Shown here: piece by piece, positions 16,912-26,714 of the stretch
How positions within the stretch are numbered: position 1 is the first letter of the stretch
How the letters are laid out: every line of letters begins with the position of its first letter
Origin: Pseudomonadales bacterium
Lineage (GTDB): Bacteria; Pseudomonadota; Gammaproteobacteria; Pseudomonadales; Azotimanducaceae
Length of the DNA stretch: 38,491 bases
NCBI GenBank assembly: GCA_011525295.1
Contig: WTGV01000037.1
Location: 1-38,491 of the forward strand
Direction: 5' to 3'
Notes under the pieces: model-generated
What the model was told of the DNA's origin: nothing
Seen by the model: only the letters and a program-made list of their open reading frames with translations
Databases searched by the model: none
Position numbers and translations under genes: made by a program

Positions 16912-17183
16912 GTTTGAGCCTTCTTAACCCGTTCATCGATTGACAGTAACTTCCACGACTTCGTCTTCGAAATTGGACGACATTCCTGGATGCTCACTGT
17001 ATCGCCTATTTGTGCTTCATTGTTTTCATCGTGAACTTGAAATTTTGAAGAGCGTCCAATAATCTTGCCGTACAGCGGATGTCGTACTCTTCTGTCAACG
17101 CGGACGGCAATCGTCTTATCCGCGGTATCGGATACTACGAGCCCACTGACCGTTCGTGCTTTGGTTGTTTGGGACTCAGCCAT
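16908..17183 (-). CDS. rpsQ: 30S ribosomal protein S17
   Basis: 91 residues (E. coli 84); the extra residues are at the N-terminus. The OB-fold core has [20 protein letters not shown] and [19 protein letters not shown]. It overlaps rpmC by 8 nt. Confidence 0.98.
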   Translation of the reverse strand: MAESQTTKARTVSGLVVSDTADKTIAVRVDRRVRHPLYGKIIGRSSKFQVHDENNEAQIGDTVSIQECRPISKTKSWKLLSIDERVKKAQT

Positions 17184-17367
17184 CGAGTTTCTCTCGAATA
17201 ATGGTGTTTACTCGGGCAACATTTCGACGCGCTTCTTTGATCAAGTGTGTCTGGGCAAGTTGGTCGGACGCACGTTGAAAGCGCAAGTTGAACTGTTCTT
17301 TACGTAGTCTCACATACTCCTCTTGAAGTTCCTTTACGGACAATTCTCGCAATTCTTCTGTATTCAT
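17176..17367 (-). CDS. rpmC: 50S ribosomal protein L29
   Basis: 63 residues, as in E. coli: two helices with [20 protein letters not shown] and [18 protein letters not shown]. It sits at the tunnel exit beside L23, where SRP and trigger factor dock. Its start overlaps the rplP stop by 1 nt. Confidence 0.97.
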   Translation of the reverse strand: MNTEELRELSVKELQEEYVRLRKEQFNLRFQRASDQLAQTHLIKEARRNVARVNTIIREKLDG

Positions 17368-17780
17368 TACATCGCCTGCCGTGCTACTACAGTCGTCGTA
17401 AAGGGCAATTTGCTCGCCGCTAGGCGAAACGCGACTCGTGCGTCAGCTTCACTGACTCCTGCTACTTCGTACAAAACCCTGCCAGGTTGAATCTGTGCGA
17501 CCCAATACTCGACCGAACCTTTCCCCTTTCCTTGTCGTACTTCAAGGGGCTTTTTAGTAATTGGCTTGTCTGGAAATACTCGGATCCAAACTTTACCCCC
17601 TCGGCGTAAGGATCGAGTCATCGCGCGACGTGCGGCTTCAATCTGTCGTGCCGTCATTCGGCCACGACTTGATGCTTTTAAACCAAATTCACCAAAGCAT
17701 ACTTTGTTTGCGCGTTGCGCGAGACCGCGATTGCGCCCTTTCTGCTGCTTACGGTATTTTGTTCTCGCGGGTTGAAGCAT
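17367..17780 (-). CDS. rplP: 50S ribosomal protein L16
   Basis: 137 residues (E. coli 136). [20 protein letters not shown] and the [20 protein letters not shown] region are diagnostic; the latter includes the Arg (near 81 in E. coli) that can be hydroxylated by RoxA/YcfD. L16 positions A-site tRNA near the peptidyl transferase centre. It is 8 nt after rpsC. Confidence 0.98.
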   Translation of the reverse strand: MLQPARTKYRKQQKGRNRGLAQRANKVCFGEFGLKASSRGRMTARQIEAARRAMTRSLRRGGKVWIRVFPDKPITKKPLEVRQGKGKGSVEYWVAQIQPGRVLYEVAGVSEADARVAFRLAASKLPFTTTVVARQAM

Positions 17781-17788
17781 GGTTAGAA

Positions 17789-18457
17789 CTATGACCCTCT
17801 TTGAGGGTTCGGAGCATTCTCGTCACTGGGGCCAATGACTTCTCCCTTGAAGACCCAAACTTTCACGCCTAAGACTCCATAGGTTGTCATTGCTTCGGCC
17901 ACTGCATAGTCAATATCAGCTCGTAGCGTGTGCAGCGGTACTCGACCATCGGAATAAACTTCGGACCGAGCAAGTTCCTGGCCGTTCAAGCGACCGGATA
18001 CTCGGACTTTAATGCCTTCGGCACCTAAACGCATTGCATTTTGGAGCACCCGTCGTACAGCGCGTCGATATTGAACTCGTCGCTCTAGTTGTTGCGCTAC
18101 ATTGCATGCGACGAGATAAGCATCCAATTCTGGCTTTCGGACTTCTTCGACATTAATCACCACTGGGCCGCCGATGCGTAGTTGCAGTTGCCCACGCAGA
18201 CGTTCAACATCAGCGCCGCGTTGTCCGATCACCATTCCTGGTCGGGCAGTATGAATCGTAATGCGTGCATCTTGCGATGGTCGCTGAATATCAATGCGGC
18301 TAACAAATGCCTGTTTCAATTCGGACGCAATGAACTCACGAATCTCATGATCATTCTTCAACAGCTCGCGGTATTTTTGTTTATCGGCATACCAAATCGA
18401 GCTATGGTCACGAACTATTCCTAGACGGAATCCATTTGGATTTACTTTTTGGCCCAT
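17789..18457 (-). CDS. rpsC: 30S ribosomal protein S3
   Basis: 222 residues, about eleven fewer than E. coli because the C-terminal tail is shorter. The KH domain contains [20 protein letters not shown]. The second domain has [19 protein letters not shown] and [12 protein letters not shown]3 forms the mRNA entry helicase site with S4 and S5. It is 15 nt after rplV. Confidence 0.98.
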   Translation of the reverse strand: MGQKVNPNGFRLGIVRDHSSIWYADKQKYRELLKNDHEIREFIASELKQAFVSRIDIQRPSQDARITIHTARPGMVIGQRGADVERLRGQLQLRIGGPVVINVEEVRKPELDAYLVACNVAQQLERRVQYRRAVRRVLQNAMRLGAEGIKVRVSGRLNGQELARSEVYSDGRVPLHTLRADIDYAVAEAMTTYGVLGVKVWVFKGEVIGPSDENAPNPQRGS

Positions 18458-18472
18458 GTTTATCCTATTGAG

Positions 18473-18817
18473 TTACTCATCGTCTAGGTGATCCGACACT
18501 GCGATAGTGATATTGCAGGTGCGTTTAATTATTCGACTCCCTCGCCCCCGAGCACGCGCTCGAAACCGTTTCATTCGAAAGCCTTCATTTACATAGATTT
18601 CACTGATAGATAGCTCGTCAATGTCGGCATCTAAATTTTGTTCAGCGTTCGACACCGCGGAATCAAGGACTTTTTTGACAAACTTTGCGCTCTTTTGAAC
18701 GTCGTGATCAAGAATACTGAGTGCTTCATGAATATTGCGACCTCGAATCTGGTCGGCGACGAGTCTTGCCTTCTGTGGGGAAACACGTAATCCTCTGGCT
18801 ACAGCTTGTACTCTCAT
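18473..18817 (-). CDS. rplV: 50S ribosomal protein L22
   Basis: 114 residues (E. coli 110). The extended hairpin lining the exit tunnel is seen as GFRMKRFRARARGRGSRIIK. No macrolide-resistance-type deletion is seen in this hairpin. It is 21 nt after rpsS. Confidence 0.98.
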   Translation of the reverse strand: MRVQAVARGLRVSPQKARLVADQIRGRNIHEALSILDHDVQKSAKFVKKVLDSAVSNAEQNLDADIDELSISEIYVNEGFRMKRFRARARGRGSRIIKRTCNITIAVSDHLDDE

Positions 18818-18838
18818 GATTTCGCGACCCTATCGAAT

Positions 18839-19120
18839 TTACCGAGCAGCTGACGCCTTTCGATCGCCGGCATGTCCCTTAAAGGTTCGCGTCGCAGCAA
18901 ATTCACCTAATTTGTGCCCCACAAGTTCTTCGGTGATGAACACAGGCATGTGTTGTCGTCCGTTATGTACGAGAATTGTTAAACCAACCATTTCTGGTAC
19001 GATCATTGAACGTCGGGACCATGTCTTGATCGGACGTTTATCCCTGCTTTCCTGAGCTTTCTCTACTTTCCGTAGTAAGTTAATGTCTACGAAAGGACCC
19101 TTGCGAATTGAACGTGCCAT
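18839..19120 (-). CDS. rpsS: 30S ribosomal protein S19
   Basis: 93 residues (E. coli 92), [20 protein letters not shown], with [20 protein letters not shown] and [18 protein letters not shown]. It sits in the 30S head and bridges to 5S/L5 through S13. It is 2 nt after rplB. Confidence 0.98.
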   Translation of the reverse strand: MARSIRKGPFVDINLLRKVEKAQESRDKRPIKTWSRRSMIVPEMVGLTILVHNGRQHMPVFITEELVGHKLGEFAATRTFKGHAGDRKASAAR

Positions 19121-19122
19121 TG

Positions 19123-19950
19123 TTAACTACGTCCTCGGCGTCGGATGATCAAGCGATCGCTTGGACGTTTGCGACGTGTCGTATGGCCTTTGGTCGGGAC
19201 CCCGGTAGGTGATACAGGATGGCGACCTCCACTGGACTTGCCTTCACCGCCGCCATGTGGGTGATCGACAGGGTTCATTGCAACACCCCGTACGGTTGGT
19301 CGAATACCGCGCCAACGTTTCGCTCCGGCTTTACCATAGGACCGTAAGTTGTGCTCTGTATTTCCCACTTCCCCAAGTACCGCGCGGCACTCACTCAATA
19401 CGCGACGCATTTCCCCGGAACGAAGTCGGAGAGTCGCGTAACTTCCTTCACGTGCAACCAACTGAGCAGAGGTTCCAGCACTTCGAGCAAGTTGCGCGCC
19501 CTTGCGTGGCTTGAGTTCGATACAGTGTACCAGACTACCGATAGGAACATTCCGTAGCGGCATAGCGTTGCCGGATCGGATCGGCGCAGTAGAACCGGAT
19601 CGAAGTTCCGCGCCCGGTTTCAAACCCTTAGGAGCAATGATGTACCGCCGTTCTCCATCGAGGTATTTCAATAATGCAATGTTCGCACTCCGATTCGGAT
19701 CGTATTCCAAACGTTCTACGATTGCTGGAATGCCATCTTTATCACGTTTAAAGTCCAGTTTTCGATAATGTTGCTTGTGTCCTCCACCACGATGTCTAAC
19801 AGTAATTCGGCCGTTTCCGTTGCGGCCAGCTTGCGATGACTTTGGTTCAAGCAAAGGTTTGTACGGTGACCCAGTGTGCAAAGACTTGTCAACGACTTTT
19901 GCGACAAAGCGCCGTCCCGGTGACGTCGGTTTCGTTCTTACTACAGGCAC
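19123..19950 (-). CDS. rplB: 50S ribosomal protein L2
   Basis: 275 residues (E. coli 273). It starts with GTG overlapping the rplW stop by 1 nt; the second residue on, [14 protein letters not shown], aligns with the family. The functionally critical His (E. coli 229) is present in [21 protein letters not shown]2 is needed for subunit joining and peptidyl transferase activity. Confidence 0.98.
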   Translation of the reverse strand: MPVVRTKPTSPGRRFVAKVVDKSLHTGSPYKPLLEPKSSQAGRNGNGRITVRHRGGGHKQHYRKLDFKRDKDGIPAIVERLEYDPNRSANIALLKYLDGERRYIIAPKGLKPGAELRSGSTAPIRSGNAMPLRNVPIGSLVHCIELKPRKGAQLARSAGTSAQLVAREGSYATLRLRSGEMRRVLSECRAVLGEVGNTEHNLRSYGKAGAKRWRGIRPTVRGVAMNPVDHPHGGGEGKSSGGRHPVSPTGVPTKGHTTRRKRPSDRLIIRRRGRS

Positions 19951-20258
19951 TAGCGAATCTCCCTGGTTAAGTCGATACGCTCACCTTCTCTCAAGCGCAC
20001 GTACGCTTTTTTCCAACTCTTTCGCTTACCCGACGGCAAACGTCGCAAGAATCGACTAACCGGTTTGCCCTTCACGTTCACTGTAGTTACGTTGTCGACA
20101 ACCACGTCAAAAATCTGTTCTACAGCTTGCTGCACTTCCTTTTTAGTCGCGTCGTTCGCGACGACGAAGCAATACTGATTCGAGCGCATACCCAACCGAG
20201 TTACCTTTTCGGTTACATGAGGACGCTGAAGAATACCGTAGAGTCTTTTCGGATTCAT
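19950..20258 (-). CDS. rplW: 50S ribosomal protein L23
   Basis: 102 residues (E. coli 100), with [20 protein letters not shown] and the C-terminal MS-type core [20 protein letters not shown]. It is the main docking site for trigger factor and SRP at the tunnel exit. It overlaps rplD by 4 nt. Confidence 0.98.
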   Translation of the reverse strand: MNPKRLYGILQRPHVTEKVTRLGMRSNQYCFVVANDATKKEVQQAVEQIFDVVVDNVTTVNVKGKPVSRFLRRLPSGKRKSWKKAYVRLREGERIDLTREIR

Positions 20259-20857
20259 GCTAGACGCGCCTCTAGCGCACGAAGCGACTCAACATCGATC
20301 AGTAATTGTTCGGAAGCCACCAACAGAGTCGGACTAACGTTGGTGGAAGTCTCTAGGGAAATGTTCTTTAAATTGGCGACCGCCTTCTGTAAGTTTGCGG
20401 AAGGTTGGTTTAGGACGAGGGTGGGATTTTGGAGCTTGAGATCTTGGAGAGTTTGTTGGAGGAGTTTGGTCTTGGGTTCGTCAATGTCGAATGACTCAGT
20501 AATGGTGATCCGTTTTTGCCGCATCAATTCTGAAAGAATACAACGCATCGCACAGCGGTACATTTTTCGGTTGACCTTTTGCCAGGTCACCGTAGGTTTG
20601 GTCGCGAAAGTCACTCCCCCACCTCTCCATATGGGGCTATTTCTCGTACCTGCGCGAGCACGACCGCTGCCTTTTTGACGCCAAGGTTTAGCACCTCCTC
20701 CGCGAACGTCTGATCGCGATTTTTGCGCCTTGGTTCCGCTGTGTCCGTTCGATATATACGCTTGCACGACTTGATGCACTAGCGGCGCATTGAAGTCTAC
20801 GTTAAACACTGCGTCATTGAGTTTCAGACTTTCCCCTGTGTTTAGCGCAACTTTCAT
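20255..20857 (-). CDS. rplD: 50S ribosomal protein L4
   Basis: 200 residues (E. coli 201). The tunnel loop with VRGGGAKPWRQKGSGRARAG and the GGGVTFATKPTVTWQKVNRK segment are typical. In E. coli L4 also represses the S10 operon through a leader hairpin upstream of rpsJ. The leader here is only about 75 nt, but the gap between rpsJ and rplC is structured (see 21579-21724). It is 6 nt after rplC. Confidence 0.98.
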   Translation of the reverse strand: MKVALNTGESLKLNDAVFNVDFNAPLVHQVVQAYISNGHSGTKAQKSRSDVRGGGAKPWRQKGSGRARAGTRNSPIWRGGGVTFATKPTVTWQKVNRKMYRCAMRCILSELMRQKRITITESFDIDEPKTKLLQQTLQDLKLQNPTLVLNQPSANLQKAVANLKNISLETSTNVSPTLLVASEQLLIDVESLRALEARLA

Positions 20858-20863
20858 GACGTT

Positions 20864-21568
20864 TTACTCGTTATCCGGTTTCGGCTCAAGGGGTGTTTGT
20901 ACACCTTGTTTTATCGCGGGTCGGACCACTACTCGAGAACCAGACGCTCCTGGAATCGCTCCCTTAATCAAGATCGTATTTCTCTCAAGGTCAAGTTTGA
21001 CGATTTCCAAGTTCTGCGTTGTTGACTGGGCATTTCCTAAGCGACCTGCCATCTTTTTGCCTTTAAAAACCCGTCCTGGAGTTTGGCACTGGCCAATTGA
21101 TCCTGCGCCTCGGTGTGAAAGTGAATTTCCGTGGGTTGTGTCTTGTCGCTGAAAATTCCAACGCTTGATCACACCAGCAAATCCTTTACCTTTCGAAGTT
21201 CCTGTGACATCTACGAGCTGACCTTCAAAGAATTGTGAGACCGAAAGTTCTCCGCCTAGTTCTAAATTGGAATCTGCTTTGTTTACCGCATGTCGATCCA
21301 AGCGAAACTCGTGCATGCTATCGCCTGCCTCAGTCTCACTCTTAGCCCAATGACCAAGAACCGGTTTTAATCCACGACTATGTCGACCTGACTTGCGAGG
21401 TCGCTCACCATGCACTACCTGCACCGCTTCATAGTCATCACTGGCTTCCGTTTTAATCTGCGTAATACGGTTTGGTGTTGCATGAACTACAGTGACGGGT
21501 ATGGAACCGCCATCCGGTGCGAAAACACGCGTCATGCCACTTTTTATGCCAACAATTCCAATCGTCAT
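20864..21568 (-). CDS. rplC: 50S ribosomal protein L3
   Basis: 234 residues, 25 more than in E. coli. The difference is an insertion of about 12 residues around positions 60-100 and a C-terminal extension ending with PLEPKPDNE. The core is normal: [20 protein letters not shown] and [20 protein letters not shown], including the Gln methylated by PrmB in E. coli. L3 lies near the peptidyl transferase centre. The start has no good Shine-Dalgarno site, and the region where one would lie is part of a predicted RNA helix. Confidence 0.97.
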   Translation of the reverse strand: MTIGIVGIKSGMTRVFAPDGGSIPVTVVHATPNRITQIKTEASDDYEAVQVVHGERPRKSGRHSRGLKPVLGHWAKSETEAGDSMHEFRLDRHAVNKADSNLELGGELSVSQFFEGQLVDVTGTSKGKGFAGVIKRWNFQRQDTTHGNSLSHRGAGSIGQCQTPGRVFKGKKMAGRLGNAQSTTQNLEIVKLDLERNTILIKGAIPGASGSRVVVRPAIKQGVQTPLEPKPDNE

Positions 21569-21578
21569 TTTGTGTCTA

Positions 21579-21724
21579 TCGCTTGCTCAGACATAGCAAC
21601 TAGTGCTCATACTCGCCTTACCCGTGAATTTTCACAGGTTCGCAAGCGACTTTTTCTAGTTGCTTGAACTTCGCAGAAACAACCAACAGGCGCACCACTA
21701 AAGCATAGGCTGAACTGTTTGGTT
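21579..21724 (-). promoter_or_regulatory. Structured rpsJ-rplC intercistronic RNA, possible pseudoknot
   Basis: The 167-nt gap holds a set of inverted repeats. In plus coordinates, TCGCTTGC (21579-21586) pairs with GCAAGCGA (21642-21649), and AGCAACTAG (21595-21603) pairs with CTAGTTGCT (21656-21664). The two helices cross, which is the topology of a pseudoknot or of two competing folds. Between them is a hairpin (21621-21638) whose one imperfect pair is G-U only in the minus-strand RNA, the transcribed strand. A further imperfect hairpin (21681-21689 with 21715-21724) follows the rpsJ stop. The rplC-proximal arm of the first helix lies 11-18 nt before the rplC ATG, where the ribosome binds. 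Confidence 0.55.
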
Positions 21725-21735
21725 TTAAGTACTGC

Positions 21736-22056
21736 TTACTTCGTATCTATCTTTAAGTCTACGTCTACTCCTGCCGCAAGCTCGAGATTCATTAACGCAT
21801 CGATTGTTCGTTCTGGTGGGTCTACGATGTAGAGCAAACGCTTATGTGTACGTATTTCGTACTGATCTCGAGCATCTTTATTCACGTGCGGTGAAATGAG
21901 CACTGTAAAGCGCTCTAGTTTCGTTGGGAGAGGAATCGGTCCAAGTATTCTCGCACCCGTCTGTTTCGTCGCCGCGATGATGTCTTCCGCCGACTGATCA
22001 ATTAGTCGGTGATCATACGCTTTGAGTCTGATCTGTATACGATTTTCTTCGGCCAC
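21736..22056 (-). CDS. rpsJ: 30S ribosomal protein S10 (NusE)
   Basis: 106 residues (E. coli 103). The sequence after AEENR is typical: [60 protein letters not shown]. It starts with GTG. S10 is part of the 30S head and, with NusB, part of antitermination complexes; it also contacts NusG (encoded at 37388-37957). It heads the S10 gene group behind its own promoter. Confidence 0.98.
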   Translation of the reverse strand: MAEENRIQIRLKAYDHRLIDQSAEDIIAATKQTGARILGPIPLPTKLERFTVLISPHVNKDARDQYEIRTHKRLLYIVDPPERTIDALMNLELAAGVDVDLKIDTK

Positions 22057-22138
22057 TCAGCCCCATACCTCACGGAAATTTGCAATATTTCGATGCCTCG
22101 GTACTGGAGCAACCCACCCGAATACATAAAGGATAGAA

Positions 22139-22168
22139 ATTTTACAGATTGCAAGCCTTGTTGCAATC
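22139..22168 (-). promoter_or_regulatory. Promoter for the S10 genes with an overlapping inverted repeat
   Basis: On the minus strand TTGCAA (22166-22161) and TAAAAT (22144-22139) are separated by 16 nt, about 83 nt before the rpsJ start. An AT-rich tract with an A8 run (about 22170-22200) lies just upstream and could be an UP element. A perfect 8-bp inverted repeat, GATTGCAA-N6-TTGCAATC (22147-22168), covers the -35 box and most of the spacer, so it could be an operator. A third copy of the half-site TTGCAAT occurs at 22080-22086. Confidence 0.55.
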
Positions 22169-22268
22169 GGATTCAATCAATAAATTTTTTTTCTTGAAAT
22201 ATTTTGAAAACTGCGCTAACAATCCCTCTCATCGAGCGTTGTTAAGACGTATGAGCCGTTACTACAAC

Positions 22269-22298
22269 AGCCCTGCGGCGACAATTCGCGGCAGGGCT
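22269..22298 (-). terminator. Hairpin downstream of tuf
   Basis: AGCCCTGC (22269-22276) and GCAGGGCT (22291-22298) form a perfect 8-bp GC-rich stem with a 14-nt loop, 31-60 nt past the tuf stop. No T-run follows on the minus strand, so it may be an attenuator or a 3' RNA-stability element rather than a full terminator. The remaining sequence in this 272-bp gap is the S10 promoter region. Confidence 0.4.
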
Positions 22299-22328
22299 GA
22301 GGGACTGTTAATTAAAGAGAGTTTTAGT

Positions 22329-23528
22329 CTATTGAATAATGTTGGTTACGACGCCAGCACCGACCGTGCGACCACCTTCACGGATCGCGAATCGCAAACC
22401 GTCGTCCATCGCGATTGGACTGATCAACTCAACATTTAATTCCACATTGTCGCCCGGCATAACCATCTCGACACCTTCTTTCAAAGTAACCTCACCAGTT
22501 ACGTCGGTCGTGCGGAAGTAAAACTGCGGTCGATAGTGGCTCTGAAATGGCGAGTGTCGGCCACCTTCCTCTTTCGACAGTACATACACTTGGGCTGAAA
22601 ATTTAGTGTGAGGAGTAATCGAACCGGGGAGTGCAAGAACTTGACCACGTTCTACTTCATCTCTTTTGATACCGCGTAGCAGTACTCCAATGTTCTCTCC
22701 TGCTCTACCTTCGTCGAGAAGTTTACGAAACATTTCCACCCCGGTACAAGTAGTTTTGTGTGTGGGTCGAATCCCTACGATTTCCACTTCATTTCCAACT
22801 TGGACAATACCACGATCAACTCTTCCAGTTACCACGGTTCCACGACCAGAGATCGAGAACACATCCTCAATCGGCATCAAGAATGGTGCGTCTACCGGTC
22901 GTTCTGGTTCGGGAATAAATTCATCAAGAGCTTTAAGGAGGTCGCGAACCGAACCTGCACCGTCATCTCCTTCGTCTCCCTCCATGGCTTTTAATGCACT
23001 ACCAGGAATAATTGGCGACTCAGGATCAAATTCGTAGCTCTCCAGTAACTCTTGGATTTCCATGGTTACCAGTTCGACGAATTCGTCTCGATCAGCTTCG
23101 TCCAGCATGTCGACTTTGTTCAAATACGTAATGATTCTTGGAACACCAACCTGACGCGCCAGCAAAATGTGCTCACGCGTCTGCGGCATAGCGCCGTCAA
23201 CTGCGGACACCACCAAAATTGCACCATCCATCTGCGCAGCACCAGTAATCATGTTTTTGATGTAGTCAGCGTGGCCAGGACAGTCTACGTGAGCATAGTG
23301 CCGATTTGGTGATTCGTACTCGACGTGGGTAGTCGCAATCGTAATTCCACGCGCTTTCTCTTCTGGAGCGTTGTCGATTTCCTCGAAGTTTTTGACATCT
23401 CCAGTCCCTGCGTCTTTCGCACAGATCATTGTCATTGCCGCCGTCAACGTAGTCTTGCCGTGATCGACGTGACCAATCGTACCGACATTGACGTGCGGTT
23501 TTGTTCGTTCAAATTTAGCTTTCGCCAT
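22329..23528 (-). CDS. tuf: Elongation factor Tu
   Basis: 399 residues (E. coli 394). It delivers aminoacyl-tRNA to the ribosome as a GTP complex. All G motifs are present: GHVDHGKT (about 19-26), DCPGHAD, NKVD and GSALK, with switch I RGITIA. It then has domain 2 ([16 protein letters not shown]) and domain 3 ([23 protein letters not shown]). Compared with E. coli it has NKVD instead of NKCD and a few extra residues around [10 protein letters not shown]. It closes the str genes (rpsL-rpsG-fusA-tuf), 55 nt after fusA. This is the only tuf in the window; a second copy often found near tRNA-Trp/secE would lie beyond the right edge. Confidence 0.98.
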   Translation of the reverse strand: MAKAKFERTKPHVNVGTIGHVDHGKTTLTAAMTMICAKDAGTGDVKNFEEIDNAPEEKARGITIATTHVEYESPNRHYAHVDCPGHADYIKNMITGAAQMDGAILVVSAVDGAMPQTREHILLARQVGVPRIITYLNKVDMLDEADRDEFVELVTMEIQELLESYEFDPESPIIPGSALKAMEGDEGDDGAGSVRDLLKALDEFIPEPERPVDAPFLMPIEDVFSISGRGTVVTGRVDRGIVQVGNEVEIVGIRPTHKTTCTGVEMFRKLLDEGRAGENIGVLLRGIKRDEVERGQVLALPGSITPHTKFSAQVYVLSKEEGGRHSPFQSHYRPQFYFRTTDVTGEVTLKEGVEMVMPGDNVELNVELISPIAMDDGLRFAIREGGRTVGAGVVTNIIQ

Positions 23529-23583
23529 TGTGTTTAATTCTCCCTAATAACAATTAGATTACTATCGTGATCCCGGCCTCGTC

Positions 23584-25674
23584 TTAGCGCGCTTTGATCG
23601 CTTCTGCAACATTGTCCGGAACTACCTCATACCGATCAAATTCCATGGTAAAAGTAGCTCTACCCTGTGTTGTCGATCGCAGGTCGGTCGCGTAGCCGAA
23701 CATCTCCCCAAGCGGAATCGAAGCCTTAACAATTTTACCCGCGGGGTTCTCATCCATACCATCAATCACTCCGCGACGACGGTTTAAATCACCGACAACA
23801 TCGCCGAGAAAATCATGAGGTGTGACAACTTCGACGGCCATGATAGGTTCCAATAACACTGGATCGGCGCGTTGCGCGCCCTCGCGGACCGCCGCGGCAC
23901 CCGCAATTTTAAATGCTATCTCACTAGAGTCCACTTCGTGAAAAGAGCCATCGTACAGAGTAGCTCGTACATTAATTAGCGGGAAGCCTGCGACCACACC
24001 GTTCGTCATCTGTTCGCGAATCCCCTTGTCGACTGCGGGAATGTACTCCCGAGGAATAGCGCCACCGGAGATTTGATCTTCAAACTCGTAGGTTTCAACA
24101 CTGTCCTCCAAAGGTTCGAGTCGCACCAATACATGGGCAAACTGGCCACGACCACCGGTCTGACGCACGTGCCTTGCTTCGGCTTCCACCGGTTTTTGAA
24201 TAGTTTCTCGATAGGCTACTTGAGGCTTTCCAATATTTGCGTCAACCTTAAACTCGCGTTTCATCCGGTCAATGATGATGTCGAGATGCAATTCTCCCAT
24301 CCCTGCGATAATGGTCTGACCCGATTCTTCATCTGCGGAGACCTTAAACGACGGATCCTCTTGAGCCAACTTACTTAACGCAAGCGACATCTTATCTTGG
24401 TCCGCAACGGACCGGGGCTCGACCGCGACATGAATGACGGGCTCCGGGAACATCATTCGTTCCAACATCACCACAGAGTCTTCACTACATAGAGTATCGC
24501 CTGTAGTTACATCCTTTAATCCGATGGCAGCTGCAATATCGCCTGCCCGCACTTCGGAGATCTCTTTTCGGCTGTTCGCATGCATTTGTACCATTCGACC
24601 GATTCGCTCGCGCCGTGTTCGGGTCGCGTTATAAATCCGATCGCCGGTCGACAGAACACCCGAATAAACACGGAAAAATGTCAGGGTGCCGACATATGGA
24701 TCTGTCGCAATCTTAAACGCAAGTGCCGCGAACGGTTCCTCATCATCTGAATGACGTGAAACAGCTGAACCGTCTTTAGCTACGCCTTCAATAGCGACGA
24801 CTTCGTTGGGAGCGGGTAAGTAATGTATCACCGCGTCAAGCATCGGTTGGACACCCTTGTTCTTAAACGCTGTTCCACAAATCGCAGGTACGACTTCGTT
24901 CGCAAGGGTACGATTACGAAGACCGAGACGAATCTCATCTTCACTGATTTCTCTACCCTCCAGAAAGCGCTCGGTCAGTTCGTCGTCTGACTCTACCGCA
25001 GTCTCAATCAATTTCTCTCGAGCCGCGGTCGCACGATCCAGTAATTCGGGTGGAATTTCTTCGACTCGAGTATTGAGACCTAAGTCGCCGGAGTCCCAAA
25101 AGTACGCTTTCATCGAAATTAAGTCTATAACCCCACTGAAATCCTCTTCTGATCCAATGGCAAGTTGTAGCATCACAGGTGTTGCGCCCAGTCGTGTCTG
25201 AATCTGCTCGACGACTCGTTCGAAATCTGAGCCAGCACGATCCATTTTGTTAACAAATACGATCCTCGGAACTTCATAACGATCTGCTTGCCGCCAGACA
25301 GTCTCGGATTGTGGCTCTACTCCTGCCGTTCCACAGAACACTACAACTGCTCCATCAAGCACACGGAGGCTTCGTTCAACTTCAATGGTAAAGTCGACAT
25401 GTCCTGGAGTGTCGATGATGTTGATCCGATGGTCGTCAAACTGTTCGTGCATTCCATTCCAAAAACAAGTCGTGGCTGCAGAAGTTATTGTGATTCCGCG
25501 CTCTTGTTCTTGTGCCATCCAATCCATGACTGCGGCACCATCATGAACTTCGCCAAGTTTGTGCGATATACCCGTATAGAAAAGCACGCGTTCCGTAGTC
25601 GTAGTCTTACCCGCATCGACGTGTGCGACTATACCGATATTTCTGTAGCGCCCCAAAGGTGTGCTACGGGTCAT
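23584..25674 (-). CDS. fusA: Elongation factor G
   Basis: 696 residues (E. coli 704), the translocase GTPase that also acts with RRF in ribosome recycling. Its five domains can be followed: G domain with [13 protein letters not shown] and [15 protein letters not shown] and NKMDRAG; domain II ([15 protein letters not shown]); domain III with [14 protein letters not shown]; domain IV with [20 protein letters not shown]; domain V with [20 protein letters not shown]. It is 62 nt after rpsG. Confidence 0.98.
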   Translation of the reverse strand: MTRSTPLGRYRNIGIVAHVDAGKTTTTERVLFYTGISHKLGEVHDGAAVMDWMAQEQERGITITSAATTCFWNGMHEQFDDHRINIIDTPGHVDFTIEVERSLRVLDGAVVVFCGTAGVEPQSETVWRQADRYEVPRIVFVNKMDRAGSDFERVVEQIQTRLGATPVMLQLAIGSEEDFSGVIDLISMKAYFWDSGDLGLNTRVEEIPPELLDRATAAREKLIETAVESDDELTERFLEGREISEDEIRLGLRNRTLANEVVPAICGTAFKNKGVQPMLDAVIHYLPAPNEVVAIEGVAKDGSAVSRHSDDEEPFAALAFKIATDPYVGTLTFFRVYSGVLSTGDRIYNATRTRRERIGRMVQMHANSRKEISEVRAGDIAAAIGLKDVTTGDTLCSEDSVVMLERMMFPEPVIHVAVEPRSVADQDKMSLALSKLAQEDPSFKVSADEESGQTIIAGMGELHLDIIIDRMKREFKVDANIGKPQVAYRETIQKPVEAEARHVRQTGGRGQFAHVLVRLEPLEDSVETYEFEDQISGGAIPREYIPAVDKGIREQMTNGVVAGFPLINVRATLYDGSFHEVDSSEIAFKIAGAAAVREGAQRADPVLLEPIMAVEVVTPHDFLGDVVGDLNRRRGVIDGMDENPAGKIVKASIPLGEMFGYATDLRSTTQGRATFTMEFDRYEVVPDNVAEAIKAR

Positions 25675-25736
25675 GCAAGAACTCCGAGAACTTTAACTAA
25701 GGAAAAAGTGAAAAAGAATTTGTATCGAAACGGTGG

Positions 25737-26207
25737 TTAGTATCGATAGTGTGCAAACGCTCGGTTTGCTTCAGCTTGGCGGTGTGTGTCAGAACGTTTC
25801 TTAACCGCGCCACCACGGCCGTTTGCGGCATCGATCAGTTCACTCGCAAGACGGGATGCCATCGTCTTCTCGTTGCGGGCGCGAGCACTGTCGACGAGCC
25901 ACCGCATGGCGAGCGCCATGCGTCGCGAGGGACGAACTTCGATCGGTACGGGCAATGTCGAACCTCCGACGCGCCGAGACTTTACTTCCGTAATTGGGGC
26001 TACTTCCTCTAGTGCTTTCTCGAAAACCTCCAATGGATCCGAAGCTTCGCGCTTTTGTACGAGATCTAGCGCACCGTACACGATTCTCTCTGCAACGGCT
26101 TTCTTTCCACTCACCATCACATGATTGATGAACTTTGCCACTATTTCGTTGTGATACTTTGGATCGGGGAGAATTACTCGCTTTTCACTGACCCGTCGGC
26201 GCGACAT
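25737..26207 (-). CDS. rpsG: 30S ribosomal protein S7
   Basis: 156 residues, the usual length. [20 protein letters not shown] and the [20 protein letters not shown] / [11 protein letters not shown] segments are diagnostic. S7 nucleates assembly of the 30S head. In E. coli it represses the str operon by binding the rpsL-rpsG space; here that space is 16 nt. Confidence 0.98.
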   Translation of the reverse strand: MSRRRVSEKRVILPDPKYHNEIVAKFINHVMVSGKKAVAERIVYGALDLVQKREASDPLEVFEKALEEVAPITEVKSRRVGGSTLPVPIEVRPSRRMALAMRWLVDSARARNEKTMASRLASELIDAANGRGGAVKKRSDTHRQAEANRAFAHYRY

Positions 26208-26223
26208 TTCTTACTGCTCCTAC

Positions 26224-26601
26224 TTAAATCTGACTCGGTCGCTTCGCGCCGTACTTTGAACGACCTTGGCGACGATCGTCTACCCCAGTAGCGTCCAATG
26301 TACCGCGAATCGTGTGATAGCGGACGCCGGGCAAATCTTTCACTCGACCACCGCGAATCAACACTGTGCTATGTTCCTGTAAGGTATGACCTTCACCGGG
26401 AATGTATGAATTCACTTCATAGCCATTAACTAGGCGAACACGACACACCTTGCGCATTGCTGAATTCGGCTTTCGTGGTGTTGTCGTATACACACGAATA
26501 CATACGCCACGTTTTTGTGGATTCGACTCCAATGCAAGCGATTGGCTCTTTTTTACACGACGTTTTCGTGGTTTACGGACCAACTGACTAATGGTCGCCA
26601 A
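26224..26601 (-). CDS. rpsL: 30S ribosomal protein S12, with Arg at the streptomycin site
   Basis: 125 residues (E. coli 124). S12 controls decoding accuracy in the A site. Position 43 (counting Met), Lys in drug-sensitive E. coli, is Arg here: the motif reads TTTPRKPNS and the codon is CGA. The second resistance hot spot keeps the usual Lys in [10 protein letters not shown], along with the Asp that is methylthiolated in E. coli. The start codon is TTG at 26601, with GGAGG 10 nt upstream; no ATG fits in frame. It begins 113 nt after the rpoC stop, in a gap that holds a strong hairpin. Confidence 0.97.
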   Translation of the reverse strand: MATISQLVRKPRKRRVKKSQSLALESNPQKRGVCIRVYTTTPRKPNSAMRKVCRVRLVNGYEVNSYIPGEGHTLQEHSTVLIRGGRVKDLPGVRYHTIRGTLDATGVDDRRQGRSKYGAKRPSQI

Positions 26602-26643
26602 ATTTACATTTCCTCCAGCATCAGGTTATAGGGTTCGCCCAAC

Positions 26644-26664
26644 GCACCGAGCCTCGCCCGGTGC
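26644..26664 (-). terminator. Hairpin between rpoC and rpsL
   Basis: GCACCG and CGGTGC (26644-26649, 26659-26664) form a 6-bp GC-rich stem that can extend to 9 bp on the minus-strand RNA with a 3-nt loop. It lies about 50 nt past the rpoC stop and about 43 nt before the rpsL start. There is no T-run after it, so partial termination or mRNA processing between the rpo and str genes is the likely role. Confidence 0.45.
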
Positions 26665-26714
26665 ACTGAGTTTTGAGCACGGTATTTTAGAGATTCCCTC
26701 AAATTTTCTATGTT

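Noticed and set aside
22147..22192. Plus-strand terminator formed by the ATTGCAA palindrome and a following T-run
   Set aside because: The T-run begins about 14 nt after the stem and no plus-strand gene lies upstream. Promoter/operator use on the minus strand fits better.
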